From contig NC_066578.1 of assembly GCF_024679095.1 (NCBI RefSeq), positions 1-64,000 of the forward strand: DNA of 64,000 bases. The letters run 5' to 3'. The stretch is from Eriocheir sinensis. Its lineage: Eukaryota; Arthropoda; Malacostraca; Decapoda; Varunidae. Below the pieces are notes generated by a model. It ran no database searches and was not told where the DNA came from. It worked only from the letters and a program-made list of their open reading frames with translations. Made by a program: the position numbers and the translations under genes. This document shows positions 48,151 through 61,830 of this stretch, piece by piece; position 1 is the stretch's first letter, and each line of letters opens with the position of its first letter.

Positions 48151-49725
48151 CTGGAAAGAGCAGGGCAGAGCTGGATGAGTTGGGGGTGGGAAGAGTAGGG
48201 TGTGTTGGGGCCTTGAAGGCAGGACAGGGCAGGGTGTGTTGAGCCTTGGAAGGGCAGGGCAGGGCAGGGTGTTGGCTGTTGGGGCTTGGAAGGGCAGGGC
48301 AGAGCTGGATGAGTTGGGGCTGGGAAAAGTAGGGTGTGTTGGGGCCTTGAAGGCAGGACAGGGCAGGGTGTGTTGAGCCTTGGAAGGGCAGGGCGGTGCA
48401 GGGTATTGGGGCTTTGAAGGCCAGGGTGTGGCATGGTGATGGGGCTGGAAAGGGCAGGGTCTGGCATGGTTTTGGGGCTGGGAAGGGCAGGGTGTGGCAG
48501 GGTGTTGGGGCTTGGAAGGGCAGGGTGTGGTATGGTTTTGGGGCTTGGAAGGGCAGGGTCTGGCATGGTTTTGGGGCTGGGAAGGGCAGGGTGTGGCAGG
48601 GTGTTGGGGCTTGGAAGGGCAAGGTGTGGTATGGTGTTGAGGATGGGAAGGGCAGGGTGTTGGGGCTTGGAAGGGCAGGGTGTTGGGGCTGAGAAGGGCA
48701 GGGTGTTGGGGCTGGGAAGGGCAGGGTGTAGGGGCTGAGACGGGCACGGGGTTGGGGCTGAGAAGGGCAGGGTGTTGGGGCTTGGATGGGCAGGGTGTTG
48801 GGGCTGAGAAGGGCAGGGTGTTGGGGCTGAGAAGGGCAGGGTGTTGGGGCTGAGAAGGGCAGGGTGTTGGGGCTTGGAAGGGCAGGGTGTTGGGGCTTGG
48901 AAGGGCAGGGTGTTGGGGCTTGGAAGGGCAGGGTGTTGGGGCTTGGAAGGGCAGGGTGTTGGGGCTTAGAAGGGCAGGGTGTTGGGGCTGAGAAGGGCAG
49001 GGTGTTGGGGCTTGGAAGGGCAGGGTGTTGGGGCTGAAGGGCAGGGTGTTGGGGCTGAGAAGGGCAGGGTGTTGGGGCTGAGAAGGGCAGGGTGTTGGGG
49101 CTTGGAAGGGCAGGGTGTTGGGGCTTGGAAGGGCAGGGTGTTGGGGCTGGGAAGGGCAGGGTGTTGGGGCTTGGAAGGGCAGGGTGTTGGGGCTGGGAAG
49201 GGCAGGGTGTTGGGGCTTGGAAGGGCAGGGTGTTGGGGCTTGGAAGGGCAGGGTGTTGGGGCTGAGAAGGGCAGGGTGTTGGGGCTTGGAAGGGCAGGGT
49301 GTTGGGGCTTGGAAGGGCAGGGTGTTGGGGCTTGGAAGGGCAGGGTGTTGGTGCTTTGAAGGGCCGGGTGTGGGGGCTTGGAAGGGCAGGGTGTTGGGGC
49401 TTGGAAGGGCAGGGTGTTGGGGCTTGGAAGGGCAGGGTGTTGGGGCTTGGAAGGGCAGGGTGTTGGGGCTTGGAAGGGCAGGGTGTTGGGGCTGGGAAGG
49501 GCAGGGTGTTGGGGCTTGGAAGGGCAGGGTGTTGGGGCTGAGAAGGGCAGGGTGTTGGGGCTGGGAAGGGCAGGGTGTTGGGGCTTGGAAGGGCAGGGTG
49601 TTGGGGCTGGGAAGGGCAGGGTGTTGGGGCTGGGAAGGGCAGGGTGTTGGGGCTGGGAAGGGCAGGGTGTTGGGGCTGGGAAGGGCAGGGTGTTGGGGCT
49701 TGGAAGGGCAGGGTGTGGCACCTGA
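48150..49725. repeat. 23-bp G-rich minisatellite with higher-order units
   Basis: Core unit 'ggggcttggaagggcagggt' plus 'gtt', with variants 'ggggctggga' and 'ggggctgaga'. From 48650 to 49720 it is a regular 23-bp array of about 46 units. 48400-48650 has units of about 32-35 bp, and 48150-48400 has a higher-order unit of about 130 bp in two copies. As 23 is not a multiple of three and the unit lacks stops, several frames stay open on both strands (up to 559 codons); I do not count these as genes. Each unit holds four G runs of three or more with loops of 7, 2 and 4, a canonical G-quadruplex motif. Confidence 0.95.
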
Positions 49726-49785
49726 CTCCGACCAATATTTCATTAGTTTTCTACATTATGGGTAGTCTGTACGAACTAGGGGAAA

Positions 49786-49925
49786 TACTTACTGTTTGCG
49801 TCTTCTTAAGAAAGGGCCAAATGAGGCGCGGATGACTGGTGTGAGGAGTGGTCGGGTTCCACGAGGTCACGTCCAGGGAGAGGTGTTGCCACTGCAACAG
49901 TCGGTGGAAGAATGGAAGGAAGTGG
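49786..49925 (-). other. Exon-like segment, copy b, flanking the 23-bp minisatellite
   Basis: The minus strand reads TPLPGRD, then after a short insertion SSAPHLALS in one frame, ending at CAAACA|GTAAGTATT, a strong donor. The segment 'gtcacgtccagggagagg' and 'ctaggggaaat.cttac' match copy a at 48052-48150. This suggests a duplicated exon with the minisatellite between the copies. Confidence 0.45.
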
Positions 49926-50559
49926 GGAAGCGTAGCAAGTGACCCTGCTAGACGGCCCCGCACCAAATGCTGAAGTTTCCATCGTTTGTTTACAAATACC
50001 TTCCTCGCTCCTGATTGGCTGTCTTCTTTGTTTCAGTGATTTCCATTGGTTGCAATCACATCAGCTGGTGAGCTGCCTGCCCTCTACCGCCTCACTCGTG
50101 AACCATATGGCTAACCCTTAGCACCCCGCGGCGACCGCGCTCTGCATCGCTTCTGAGGAGGATCCTAACGGGGAGCAAACTTGCGACGCGACCAGTGACT
50201 TACAACCGTCTCCGGGGCTAAGTTACCACCACCTTTGAGCATCCGGCGCCTAGGTGGTAACTAGGCCTCGCTTCCCCAAAATCGGAAATATCCAGTTCAT
50301 GCTGGGTCGGCGTGGGTGGACATACCACAGAACAAAGGGTCACACAGCAGGCCAAGTGGGTGACCCCACCGTGTCGGTAAAGGGAATAAAAAAATGAAGG
50401 GCGGGAAAGCCCGGCCGTAACACTGTCAACACCACACTTTATATACACATTTACACCATTTTCACAGAATTATTCAAAATTGAGAATGGTTATACCACTT
50501 ATTAAGGCCTCGAAGTCCCCGCCTGGGGGGGGGGGGGGGGGGACACAAATGCCCCTAGA
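49926..50559. other. Unassigned sequence; possible right end of Harbinger 2
   Basis: It contains a short inverted repeat around 50221-50261 ('gttaccacc' and 'ggtggtaac') and a run of about 20 G at 50524-50542. I could not identify a terminal inverted repeat for the second Harbinger here or near 43.9-44.1 kb. Confidence 0.35.
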
Positions 50560-52975
50560 GCGGAGTCCCCCATTGGCTTTGGACCCAAGAGGTGTCTTGA
50601 TTTCTCCTCAAATTACTTCTATATTAACTTCTGCAACATTCGCGGTCTTCGCTCTAATTTCGATTCTGTGGAACACCATCTCTCCTCTAAACCTCACCTT
50701 CTCTTACTCACCGAAACACAGGTCTCTGAGGCTACTGACAGCAATCTCTACTCTGTTCCCTCCTACTATCTCTATCCTAAATTTCAATCCAAAGCTGGAT
50801 GTTGCTGGATCTTGACCCACTCTTCCTTTTCTGAAATCTCCATCCTAGGAGATTTCAATGTTCACCACCAGCTTAGGCTTTCATCGTCTTTCACTGACCA
50901 GCCTGGTGAACAAGCCTACAACTTTGCACTCCTCAACGATCTAGAGCAGTTGGTTCAGCATCCTACACGTATTCCCGACCGCCTTGGAGACGCGCCCAAC
51001 ATTCTAGACCTCTTCCTAACCTTTAATCCTTCTGCATACTCTATAAAACTGTTATCTCATTTGGGCTCCTCCGATTACAATCTTATTTCTGTATCCTGTC
51101 CTATCGCTCCTGTATATCCTTTGGACCCACCGGCGAGGCGGTGCTTCTGGCATTTTGTTTCAGCTCGGTGGGACGACCTGAGGTCCTACTTTTCCGATTT
51201 CCCGTGGCATGATTACTGCTTCCAGGAGAGAGACCCCTCTGTGTGTGCCCAGCGCATCAGGAGGTGGTTGTATCTGGAATGGAGGCTCACATTCAACGTA
51301 CTTTCTCTACTCCTCATGCTAAAAAAACATTGGTTTAATCACGCTTGTTCTCGTGCTGTCAAAGCTAGAGAGGCAGCTCACAAAAGGTACGAGAGCCCTC
51401 GCACTCCTGCTAATCACGATCTTTACATATCTTCCCCGGAATCGTGCCAAATCTATTGTCCGACTCACCAAAAACTAATTCATTAATAGAAAATGCCGAA
51501 ACCTTGATTTCTCAATTTTTCCAGGGACTTATGGCGTCTAGCCAAAAACATCTCCTCCAATTCCACTTCTTTATCTTTCCCTCCTCTCCTTACTCGTGAC
51601 GGCAACAGCGCCATCTCCTCTATCTCTAAGGCTGAACTCTTCTCTCAAACTTTTTTTTCTAAAAATTTCACTCTGGACGATTCAGGTCATATTCCTCCTA
51701 CTCATTCCCCTTTGACTCCTTTATGCCTGTTATTAAGATTCTAAAGAATGATGTTTTCTGTGCCCACTCTGGCCTCAATCCTCAGAAGGCTTATGGGCCT
51801 GATGGAGTGCCTTCTATTGCCCTTAAAATCTGTGCTTCAGTGCTGACACCCTGCCTGGTCAAACTCTTTCGTCTCTGCCTTTCAACATCTACCTTTCCTT
51901 CCTGCTGGGAGTACGCCTTCATACAGCCTGTGCCTAAGAAAGGTGAGCGTTCCAATGCCTCAAACTGTGGTCCTTCAGCTTTACTTTCTTGTCCATCTAA
52001 AGCTTTTTAATCAATCCTTAACCGGTAGATTCTTAAGTATCTATTCACTTCTGATTTTCTATCTGATCGCCAGTATGGGTTCCGCAAGGGGCGTTCTACT
52101 GGTGATCGCCTTGCCTTCCTAACTGACTTTTGGTCATCCTCTCTTAGCCGTTTCGGTGAAACCTTTGCTATTGCGCCAGACATATTAAAAGCCTTTGATA
52201 GGATCTGCCACAAATCTTTCCTTTCCAAACTACCCTCCTACGGTTTCTATTTTTCTCTCTGTACCTTTATCTCCAGTTTCCTTTCTGACCGATCTATCTC
52301 TGCTGTGGTAGACGGCCACTGTTCTTCCCCTAAACTTATCAATAGTGGTGTCCCGCAGGGCTCTGCGCTATCTCCCATTCTCTTCCTGTTGTTCATTGAT
52401 AATCTTCTTTCCAAGCCGAAAGCTCTATATTTATTCTTATGCCGATGACCCTACTCTGTATTACTCAACTTCTTTTGATAGAAGACCCACCCAACAAGAA
52501 CTAAACGATTCCAGGCTGGAGGGGGTGCAGAACGCTTAACCTCAGACCTTTCTATCATTTCCGATTGGGGCAAGATGAACCTGGTTTCCTTCAACCCCTC
52601 AAAAACAATTTCTCCAACCATCAACTCAACACAATCTTCCAAACACCTATCCCCTATTATTCGACAACACTCAGCTGTCACCCTCCTCAACATGAAACAT
52701 TCTCGGTCTATCCTTAACTCAAAATCTCAACTGGAAACTTCATATCTCTTCTCTTACTAAATCAGCTTTCTCGATGTTAGGCGTCTGTATCGTCTCCACA
52801 AGTTTTTTTTCCCTCGCACATATACTCTCCATATACAGGGGCCTTGTCCGTCCTCGTATGGAGTATGCAGTATATGTGCGTTGGGGCTCCACTCACTCTG
52901 CTCTCTCGGACAGAGTAGAGTCAAAGGCTCTTCGTCTCATCAACTCCCCTCCACATACTGACACTTTTCTGTGAC
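50560..52975 (+). mobile_element. LINE family A, copy 6: endonuclease to late RT
   Basis: The most complete copy at the 5' side. The endonuclease reads [34 protein letters not shown] and [11 protein letters not shown], and the usual SDH block appears as [10 protein letters not shown], so His is replaced by Tyr. The linker ([19 protein letters not shown]) leads to RT (LNPQKAYGPDGVPSIALKIC; AFIQPVPKKGERS; QYGFRKGRSTGDRLAFL; NSGVPQGSALSPILFLLFID; YADDPTLYYSTS) and thumb (LSIYRGLVRPRMEYAVYVRW). It is cut off at TDTFL (52973) where another LINE begins. The active-site motif is YADDP instead of YADDS. There are frameshifts at several points, including 50805, 51480 and 52430. Confidence 0.9.
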
Positions 52976-54010
52976 CTAAATCAAGCGTTCGATATAGTTT
53001 CACACACCACCCTACTGGAAAAAAATGCATTCATTTGGAATTCGTGAACCGCCACACCAATGGATTGCGAGTTATTTAAAACACAGAAAACACTTCACTA
53101 ATTTTAATAACTGCTCATCATCGTATAGAAGTATGAATTGTTGAATCCCCCAAGGCTCAGTACCGATACTGTTCCTAATATACATTAATGATGTAGAGCG
53201 TTCTAGTAAAAAGCTACTTTTCCTTTTATTTGCTGATGACACGACTATTTACCTTCAAAATGACCTCCAACAAGCACAGGACACACCTAACAGCGAACTA
53301 GTAAATGTTTCAAACCGGATAAGTAGCAATAAGTTATCACTCAGCCTAACTAATATAAATTACATGATATCCCGCACATTACTCAGTCTTAACGTAATCA
53401 CAAGTAACAGCTTATCAAACAGGGTAAATAAAGTTAAGTTTTTAGGTATATCAATTGATAACAATCTGAAGTGGAAAGTTCATAGTGATGAAGTAAAATA
53501 TAAAGTTTCTATATTAACAGGAATGATTCATAGGATAAGAGGATGATAAAATCAGAATAATATTCAGCAAATATATTTATCTTTCGTATATCTACATTTC
53601 TTTAACTGTGCAGAAGTACGGGGGAGCTTACCAAACTCAACTTCAAAGCTTATTCCTTACTTAGAAAAAAAATACAACGAATCATGATCAACCTGAACCG
53701 CTTTGATCACACCAATCAACACTTTTTACACCATAATCTTTTAAAATGAACTGATATTATAACAATACAAACTGGTTTGATTGTATACAACAGTCTAAAC
53801 CATCTTACGACGGACTTTAGAACCATTTCTCACAACACTGTAACGAGACGCCCACACACACTCCTGCTGCTGCCGCTGTGCCGCGCCCACACGCCTGGCA
53901 GTGCGTGGCCTAAAGGCGCGCAGCTCAGAAACAGCCGCCAGATAGTATTAAACTCGCAGCCTCAAAACACATGCTTGAATCCAAACTAAAGGATCACTTA
54001 TTAGCAAGCT
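52976..54010 (+). mobile_element. LINE family B-like copy 2 (RT palm to C-terminus)
   Basis: Starts abruptly inside RT as DLNQAFDIVSHTTLLEK, then HSFGIREPPHQWIASYLKHR, IPQGSVP with a small deletion, LFLIYINDVERS and the active site as LFADDTTIYLQ. The thumb region follows (VNKVKFLGISIDNNLKWKVH) and a decayed C-terminus. It is more AT-rich than family A and similar in layout to the LINE at 10.9-14.0 kb, though I cannot say whether it is the same family. It has several stops and frameshifts. Confidence 0.8.
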
Positions 54011-54076
54011 ATCCTCATAATAATTAACGTGCGTTTGCGTGAGTATGTAAGAGATGATGCGTGTGTGCGTTCATGT

Positions 54077-54077
54077 G

Positions 54078-54129
<52 letters not shown>

Positions 54130-54140
54130 GGTGGGGGGGG
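54077..54140. repeat. (GT)n microsatellite with GTGG tail
   Basis: GT run of about 22 units passing into GGTG and then a G run of nine. Confidence 0.93.
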
Positions 54141-54447
54141 GTGCGTAATTTTTTTGGGTTTCCCACCAAACAAATGTATGTACAAAATGTAATACACATA
54201 CATTGTGTAAAGACATTGATATATCAACATAAAATTAAGACAATGTCACAGATCAATAGGCACATAGTCTGAGATATGTAACCTTGGAGAGGCCAACCAT
54301 CCTGTGATAGAATACAAAAAATATATACATTTGTTTATGGGCTCGTATAAGAGCATAAGTTCAACGAGCCGATATAACTGTAAGGGAAAAAAGAAAAAAA
54401 AATTATGTATTATAATACCTATTGAATTAATTAAGTAAAGAATCAAT

Positions 54448-54561
<114 letters not shown>

Positions 54562-54594
54562 ATATCATTAATTCATCATATCATCATGTCTTTA

Positions 54595-54595
<1 letters not shown>

Positions 54596-54653
<58 letters not shown>

Positions 54654-54668
54654 TTACTATTACTTATT

Positions 54669-54703
<35 letters not shown>
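54596..54703. repeat. (ACT)n microsatellite
   Basis: ACT units with a TTCTATT interruption near 54650-54668. Confidence 0.93.
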
Positions 54704-55625
<922 letters not shown>

Positions 55626-55639
55626 TACCTCATACTTAC

Positions 55640-56423
55640 TTTGATCCGTTACGAGACGCTGTAGTGTGCCATACATCACCGCCGTCATCACCAATGCAGC
55701 CACTGCCGCCACTAGAGCAACCAACACTGCAACCATCGCTGCCAAAACTAAATAAAGGGGCGGTGTAGTAGCTCCAGGAATGGGTGGTGTTGTAGCTCCG
55801 GGGGTAGGTGGGGGTGCAGCAGATGCTTGAATGGGTGGTTGCGTCATGCACTTGGGATGGATTACTGGCCAGGTCACTGATCTGTTATACATTTGATAGG
55901 GACAGCCTTGTTGTGGTTTCATGGCCCTCCATCTCGAGGGGCCGTAACCCACCACTTCCAGAAGCTGTTGGCTGTCAACGGTGACATGAGAAATACACAC
56001 CTTCCTAATCTCACTAGTAACTAACGTGAACTCGATAAACCCATTGGCGCGGTACGAAGTCATATACAACGCCCACCATCTATCAGTGTTGACGGCGGTG
56101 AACAGGCTGTCCTTGGAGAACCATGCGGCCACCCTCTCATGCCCTGAATCACTGCCAGTGACAACCTGCATACCTATGCCCCTAAAGCCTTCCTCAGGCC
56201 ACATGTACACGACCTTCGACATTCCCCTTCCGTCTCCCCATAAGCGTGTTTCATTGGCAGTGACACGAACGTCCCCTTCTCCCAGCACACTGTCAGCGTT
56301 GGTGCAGCTCGGGGTTGAAGAGGCGTCCACGTCCTTCGGCCGGCTCAGAACCATCATCAGCAATAACAGAAAGGAGAGGACGTTCCCCCGGGGCAGGAGG
56401 CGTAAAAACAGTGCCTTCTTCAT
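55640..56423 (-). CDS. Unrecognised signal-anchored membrane protein, exon 1, copy 2 (intact frame)
   Basis: Paralogue of the gene at 16884-17811. The start at 56423 (MKKALFLRLLPRGNVLSFLL) gives a signal peptide, then about 170 residues of ectodomain with four Cys, the NET and NRS glycosylation sites and MWPEEGFRGIGMQVVTG. There are only two PGATTPP units, and then a continuous transmembrane helix (LYLVLAAMVAVLVALVAAVA) with a short cytosolic start (MYGTLQRLVTDQSK). The donor CAAA|GTAAGTATG at 55639 matches the one in copy 1. Without splicing, the frame would run on into AC and AT repeats as Cys/Val and Ile/Tyr runs to 55380, so I end the exon at the donor. Downstream exons are not visible. 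Function unknown; a cell-surface protein is the most I can infer. Confidence 0.7.
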
Positions 56424-56796
<373 letters not shown>

Positions 56797-56899
56797 ATAT
56801 ATATGGATCAGATAAGAAACCTTCTTCCCCTGCGGCAAAATGATCGCGGACGTGACTGTCACTCTTCTCACGGATCTTGATACGCTATTTTGCAACAAA

Positions 56900-56912
56900 T
56901 TATTATTATTAA

Positions 56913-56976
<64 letters not shown>

Positions 56977-56991
56977 ATTATTATTATTAAA
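56900..56991. repeat. (ATT)n microsatellite
   Basis: ATT run of about 30 units. Confidence 0.95.
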
Positions 56992-57079
56992 GGCCAAAAA
57001 TGTCAGCCTCTCTGGAGAGTTCATGGAACTATGTACCCAGAAAGGATCCTAGGGAGGGGAACATTGGCTTTAGGAAAGA

Positions 57080-57985
57080 GCAAGTCACCTTAATAAATTT
57101 TTTTTAAATAATTGGGGGGTTTCAGCTTTAACAACATCATTAGGAAGCAGGTTCCACAATTTAGTTATACAGGGAATAAAGCTTCTAGAAAATTGCGAAG
57201 TACTAAACATACAGCTGAAAATGGCAAATCATCGAGATTTGAAGCAAATCTTGTGAATCGAGACTGAAGAAAAGATGAAGGAAGTTTAGAATGTAAAGGA
57301 TGGTCATTATTGTTGAAGATCTTATACAACAGAGTAAGAGAGCCAACAACGCAGCGATGTTCAAGATATAGATATGGCAGCAAAATCTTGATCTGATTAA
57401 ACGACCGGTCCAAGAGCTTCATATGGCAGTCTGCAGCAGAGAGGAAAACAGGGGAGCAGTGCTCATACTGTGGCAATATGAATTAATAAAAGGAATTTAA
57501 TACAACGCTGTTGTCAGAAAATATATTTTTGTATTTGCGAAGATCAATTTTCTAAGAGATTGACGAAGCAACAGACCGAGGTGAGACTCAAATGTTAGTT
57601 TAGAGTCTAACGTCACCCCCAGTCGCTTTAAAGACTTATAATTATTCTTGATCACAGAACTGTTGAAAAAAATGTCAGGGTGGCTATGAAGAAGAGATTT
57701 GAATCTGCTAATATTGAGATCCTGGGATTTCAAATTGTTGAACTTCATCTCCCACTGAGTACACCAAGAAGGATTTCTGGAGACATCCTATACCAAAACA
57801 CTGGCTGCTGATACTCTGTGTTGGGGTGAGGAGATGATAGTATAAAGTTTTGTGTTATCAGCATATGCCAGCATTTTAAAATATATGCCGCCCCACACAT
57901 CACTACTAAATAAAATAAACAACAAAGGCCCCAAGACGCTGCCTTGAGGAACACCGGACTTCACCGAGGTAAAATCAACAATAAC
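57080..57985 (-). mobile_element. LINE family C fragment (RT palm to C-terminus)
   Basis: The minus strand begins EWEQRVIVDFTSVKSGVPQG and continues SVLGPLLFILFSSDVWGG, then the active site as MLAYADNTKLYTII (YADN instead of YADD). Thumb and C-terminal blocks follow (KSLKRLGVTLDSKLTFESHL; CSPVFLSAADCHMKLLDRSF; YKIFNNNDHPLHSKLP). The D-to-N change in the YADD motif and several frame breaks make it inactive. The 5' end runs directly into the 25-bp minisatellite at 57985. Confidence 0.85.
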
Positions 57986-60900
57986 GCGTTGTTCCCACTC
58001 GCACTCTGCCAGCCGTCCTCCACTCGCACTCTGCCAGCCGTACTCCACTCCCACTCTGCCAGCCGTACTCCACTCCCACTCTGCCAGCCGTACTCCACTC
58101 CCACTCTGCCAGCCGTACTCCACTCGCACTCTGCCAGCCGTATCCACTCGCACTCTGCCAGCCATATCCACTCGCACTCTGCCAGCCGTACTCCACTCGC
58201 ACTCTGCCAGCCGTACTCCACTCGCACTCTGCCAGCCGTATCCACTCGCACTCTGCCAGCCGTACTCCACTCGCACTCTGCCAGCCGTACTCCACTCGCA
58301 CTCTGCCAGCCGTACTCCACTCGCACTCTGCCAGCCGTACTCCACTCGCACTCTGCCAGCCGTACCACTCGCACTCTGCCAGCCGTACTCCATTCGCACT
58401 CTGCCAGCCGTATCCACTCGCACTCTTCCAGCCGTACTCCACTTGCACTCTGCCAGCCGTACTCCACTAGCACTCTGCCAGCCGTACTCCACTTGCACTC
58501 TGCCAGCCATTACTCCCTGCACTCTGCCAGCCGTACTCCACTCGCACTCTCCCAGCCGTACTCCACTCGCACTCTGCCAGCCGTACCACTCGCACTCTGC
58601 CAGCCATACTCACTTGCACTCTGCCAGTCGTACTCCCTCACTCTGCCAGCCGTACTCAACTTGCACTCTGCCAGCCGTACTCCTCGCACTCTGCCAGCCC
58701 GTACCACTCGCACTCTGTAGCCGTACCACTCGCACTCTGCCAGCCGTACTCCACTCGCACTCTGCCAGCCGTACTCCACTCGCACTCTGCCAGTCGTAAT
58801 CCACTTGCACTCTGCCAGCCATGCTCCCTCGCACTCTGCCAGCCATGTCCACTCCCACTCTGCCAGCCGTACTCCATTCACTCTGCCAGCCATGTACCAC
58901 TCACCTCTGCCAGCCAGCCACCTGCACTCTGCCAGCCGTACCACTCCACTCTGCCAGCCATGCTCCACTCACCTCTGCCAGCCATACTCCTCCACTCTGC
59001 CAGCCATACTCCACTCACTCTGCCAGCCGTACCACTCCCCTCTGCCAGCCTACTCCACTCGCACTCTGCCAGCCATGCTCCACTCACACTCTGCCAGCCG
59101 TACTCCACTGCACTCTGCCAGCCATGCTCCACTCACTCTGCCAGCCGTATCACTTGCACTCTGCCAGCCGTATCCACTTGCACTCTGCCAGCCATACTCC
59201 ACTCGCACTCTGCCAGCCATCCACGGCCTCTGCTGTGCCTTACCATCTGCCAGCCACCACTCCCCGTTGTTGGTATTCCCTTGCACTCTGCCAGCATTTA
59301 ATTTGCACTTCTGCCACTTGCACTTAATTTACTGCCAGCCAGCCTCACTCGCACTCTGCCAGCCGCTCCTTGCCTCTAGCCACCGCACTTCTGCCAGCTG
59401 CATTCCCTTGCACTCTGCCAGCCATCCTCCTCGCACTCTGCCAGCCATATCCACTCGCACTCTGCCAGCCGTCCACTTGCACTCTGCCAGCCGTCCCTCA
59501 CACTTGCCAGCTGCCACTTCAGACCGCCATCCACCGCACTCCTGCCAGCCGTACTCACTCGCACTCTGTTGTGCCGGCCAGCCGCCTGCCAGCCGTACTT
59601 GCACTCTGCCAGCCGTACTCCCTCACCTCTGCCAGCCATACTCCCTCGCACTTAGCCAGCCTCCCTCCCACTCTGCCAGCCGTACTCACTCCCCACTTCG
59701 CCTCCCTTGCACTCCTGCCAGCCGTACTCCACCCCACTCTGCCAACCGTACTCACTTGCACTCTGCCAGCCATACTTACTCACTTCTGCCAGCCATGCTC
59801 CACTTCACTCTGCCAGCTCCACTCACCTCTACCCAGCCAGCCTCCTCGCACTCCTGTGTGCCGTACCACTCTGTCGTACTCCGTTAGCCATCCACTGCAC
59901 TTACTCCACCAGCCGTACTCCACTTGCACTCTGCCAGCCATGCTCCCTCACCTCTGCCAGCCGTACTCCACTGGCACTCTGCCAGCCGTACTCCACTTGC
60001 ACCTCTACCGTATCACTTCTGCCAGCTGTACCACTTGCAATTTCTGTCAGCCGTACTCCACTCTCTGCCAGCCATACTCCACTCGCACTCTGCCCAGCCA
60101 GCCTCCACTTACCTCTGCCAGCCCTCCCTCCCACTCTACCAGCCATCCTCCCTCCCCTGCCAACCGTACTCCCTTACCTCTACCAGCCATACTCCACTCT
60201 GCCAGCGCACTCACTCTGCCAGTTGCATTCCTTCGCCTCTGCCAGCCGTATCCACTGCACTCTACCAGCAGACCGTACTCACCCTCTGTAGCCATATCCT
60301 CGCACTCTGCCAGCCGTACTCCACTTGCACTCTGCCAGCCGTATCCACTCGCACTCTGCCAGCCGTACTCCACTTGCACTCTGCCAGCCATCTTTACCTG
60401 CCACTCTGCCAGCCGTATCTAATTTCTCACTTCAAGCCATGCCTCACCACCTCACCAGCCATCCTCACCTGCACTCTGCCAGCCATACTCTGCTTCACCG
60501 CACTCTGCCAGCCTATCCACCGCACTCTGCCAGCCATGCTCCACTGCACTCTGCCAGCCGTATCACTCCCCACCTCTGCCAGCCGCACCACTTGCACTCT
60601 GCCAGCCAGCCTCCCTCACCTCTGCAGCCATTTCACTGCACTCTGCCAGCCATGCTCCCACTTGCACTCTGCCAGCCATGCTCCACTCTGTGTGCTCCCT
60701 CCCCACTCTGCCAGCCGTACTCACCCTCTGCCAGCCATATCCACCCGCACCTGCCGTGCCGCACCACTTGCACTCTGCCAGCCGTACTCCACTCCCACTC
60801 TGCCAGCAGTACTCCACTCCCACTCTGCCAGCCGTACTCCCTTCGCACTCTGCCAGCCGTACTCCACTTGCACTCTGCCAGCGCAGGTATCCACTCGCAC

Positions 60901-61830
60901 TCCTGCCAGCCGTAATCACTTGCACTCTGCCAGCCGTACTCCACTGCACTCTGCCAGCCGTATCACTCCACTTCTTGCCAGCCGTATCCCACTCACTTCT
61001 GCACAGCCATGTACCCACTTGCACTCTGCCAGCCGCCATACTCGCACCACTCTGCCAGCCGTACTCCCACTTGCACCTCTGCCGTTGCAGCCATGTCCAC
61101 TTGTACTTCTGGCCAGCCGTACTCCAATTCCCCACTGCCAGCCTGTACTCCACCCCACTCTGCCAGCCGTATTCCACTTGCAATTTCTACCAGCCGTAAT
61201 GCCCACACCACTCTGTGCCTCCTCACTCTGCCAGCCGTACTCCACTTGCACCTCTGCCAGCATGTATTCCACTCTGCACTCTGCCAGCCGTACTCACTTC
61301 CCTCACTCTGCCAGCCGCATTCAATTTTGCACTCTTGCCAGCCGTATTCCACTTACACTCTGCTGTAGCCGCTCCCACTCCACTCTGCCCAGCATGTTCC
61401 ACTTGCACCTCTGCCAGCCATATCTCCACTTGCACTCTGCCAGCCGTACCACTCCGGGCACTCTGCTGTGGCCTCCAGCTCTGTGTACTTCCACTCGCAC
61501 TCTGCCAGCCGTATCCACTCGCACTCTGCTGTAGCCGTATCCACTTTCGCACTTTCTGCGGGGCCGTACTCCACTCGCACTCTGCCAGCCATACTCCACT
61601 TGCCTCTGCCAGCCGCCTCCACTCGCCTCACCCATCCATCCACTCGCACTCTGCCTTGCCGTATCCACTGCACTCTGCCAGCCAGCCTCCACTCACTTGC
61701 ACCTGCCAGCCGTATCCTCGCACTCTGCCAGCCGTACTCCACTGCACTCTACCAGCCACCACTTCCCTTGCACTCTGCCAGCCGTACTCCACTTGCACCT
61801 CTGCTGCAGCCGCGGTCCTCACTCATTACT
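57985..61830. repeat. 25-bp minisatellite, ~150 units, increasingly irregular
   Basis: The plus-strand unit is 'ctccactcgcactctgccag' plus 'ccgta'. From 57985 to about 58800 units are regular. From about 58800 to 61830 they are full of 1-5 bp losses and small insertions. No unit contains a stop in the common frames, so long open frames appear on both strands (up to 536 codons) and are not genes. Confidence 0.95.

Noticed and set aside
48056..49735. Open frames of 559 and 546 codons, Pro-rich, on the minus strand
   Set aside because: Both arise from the 23-bp repeat, which is open in several frames. Only the short non-repeat segment at the end may be an exon, and that is listed separately.
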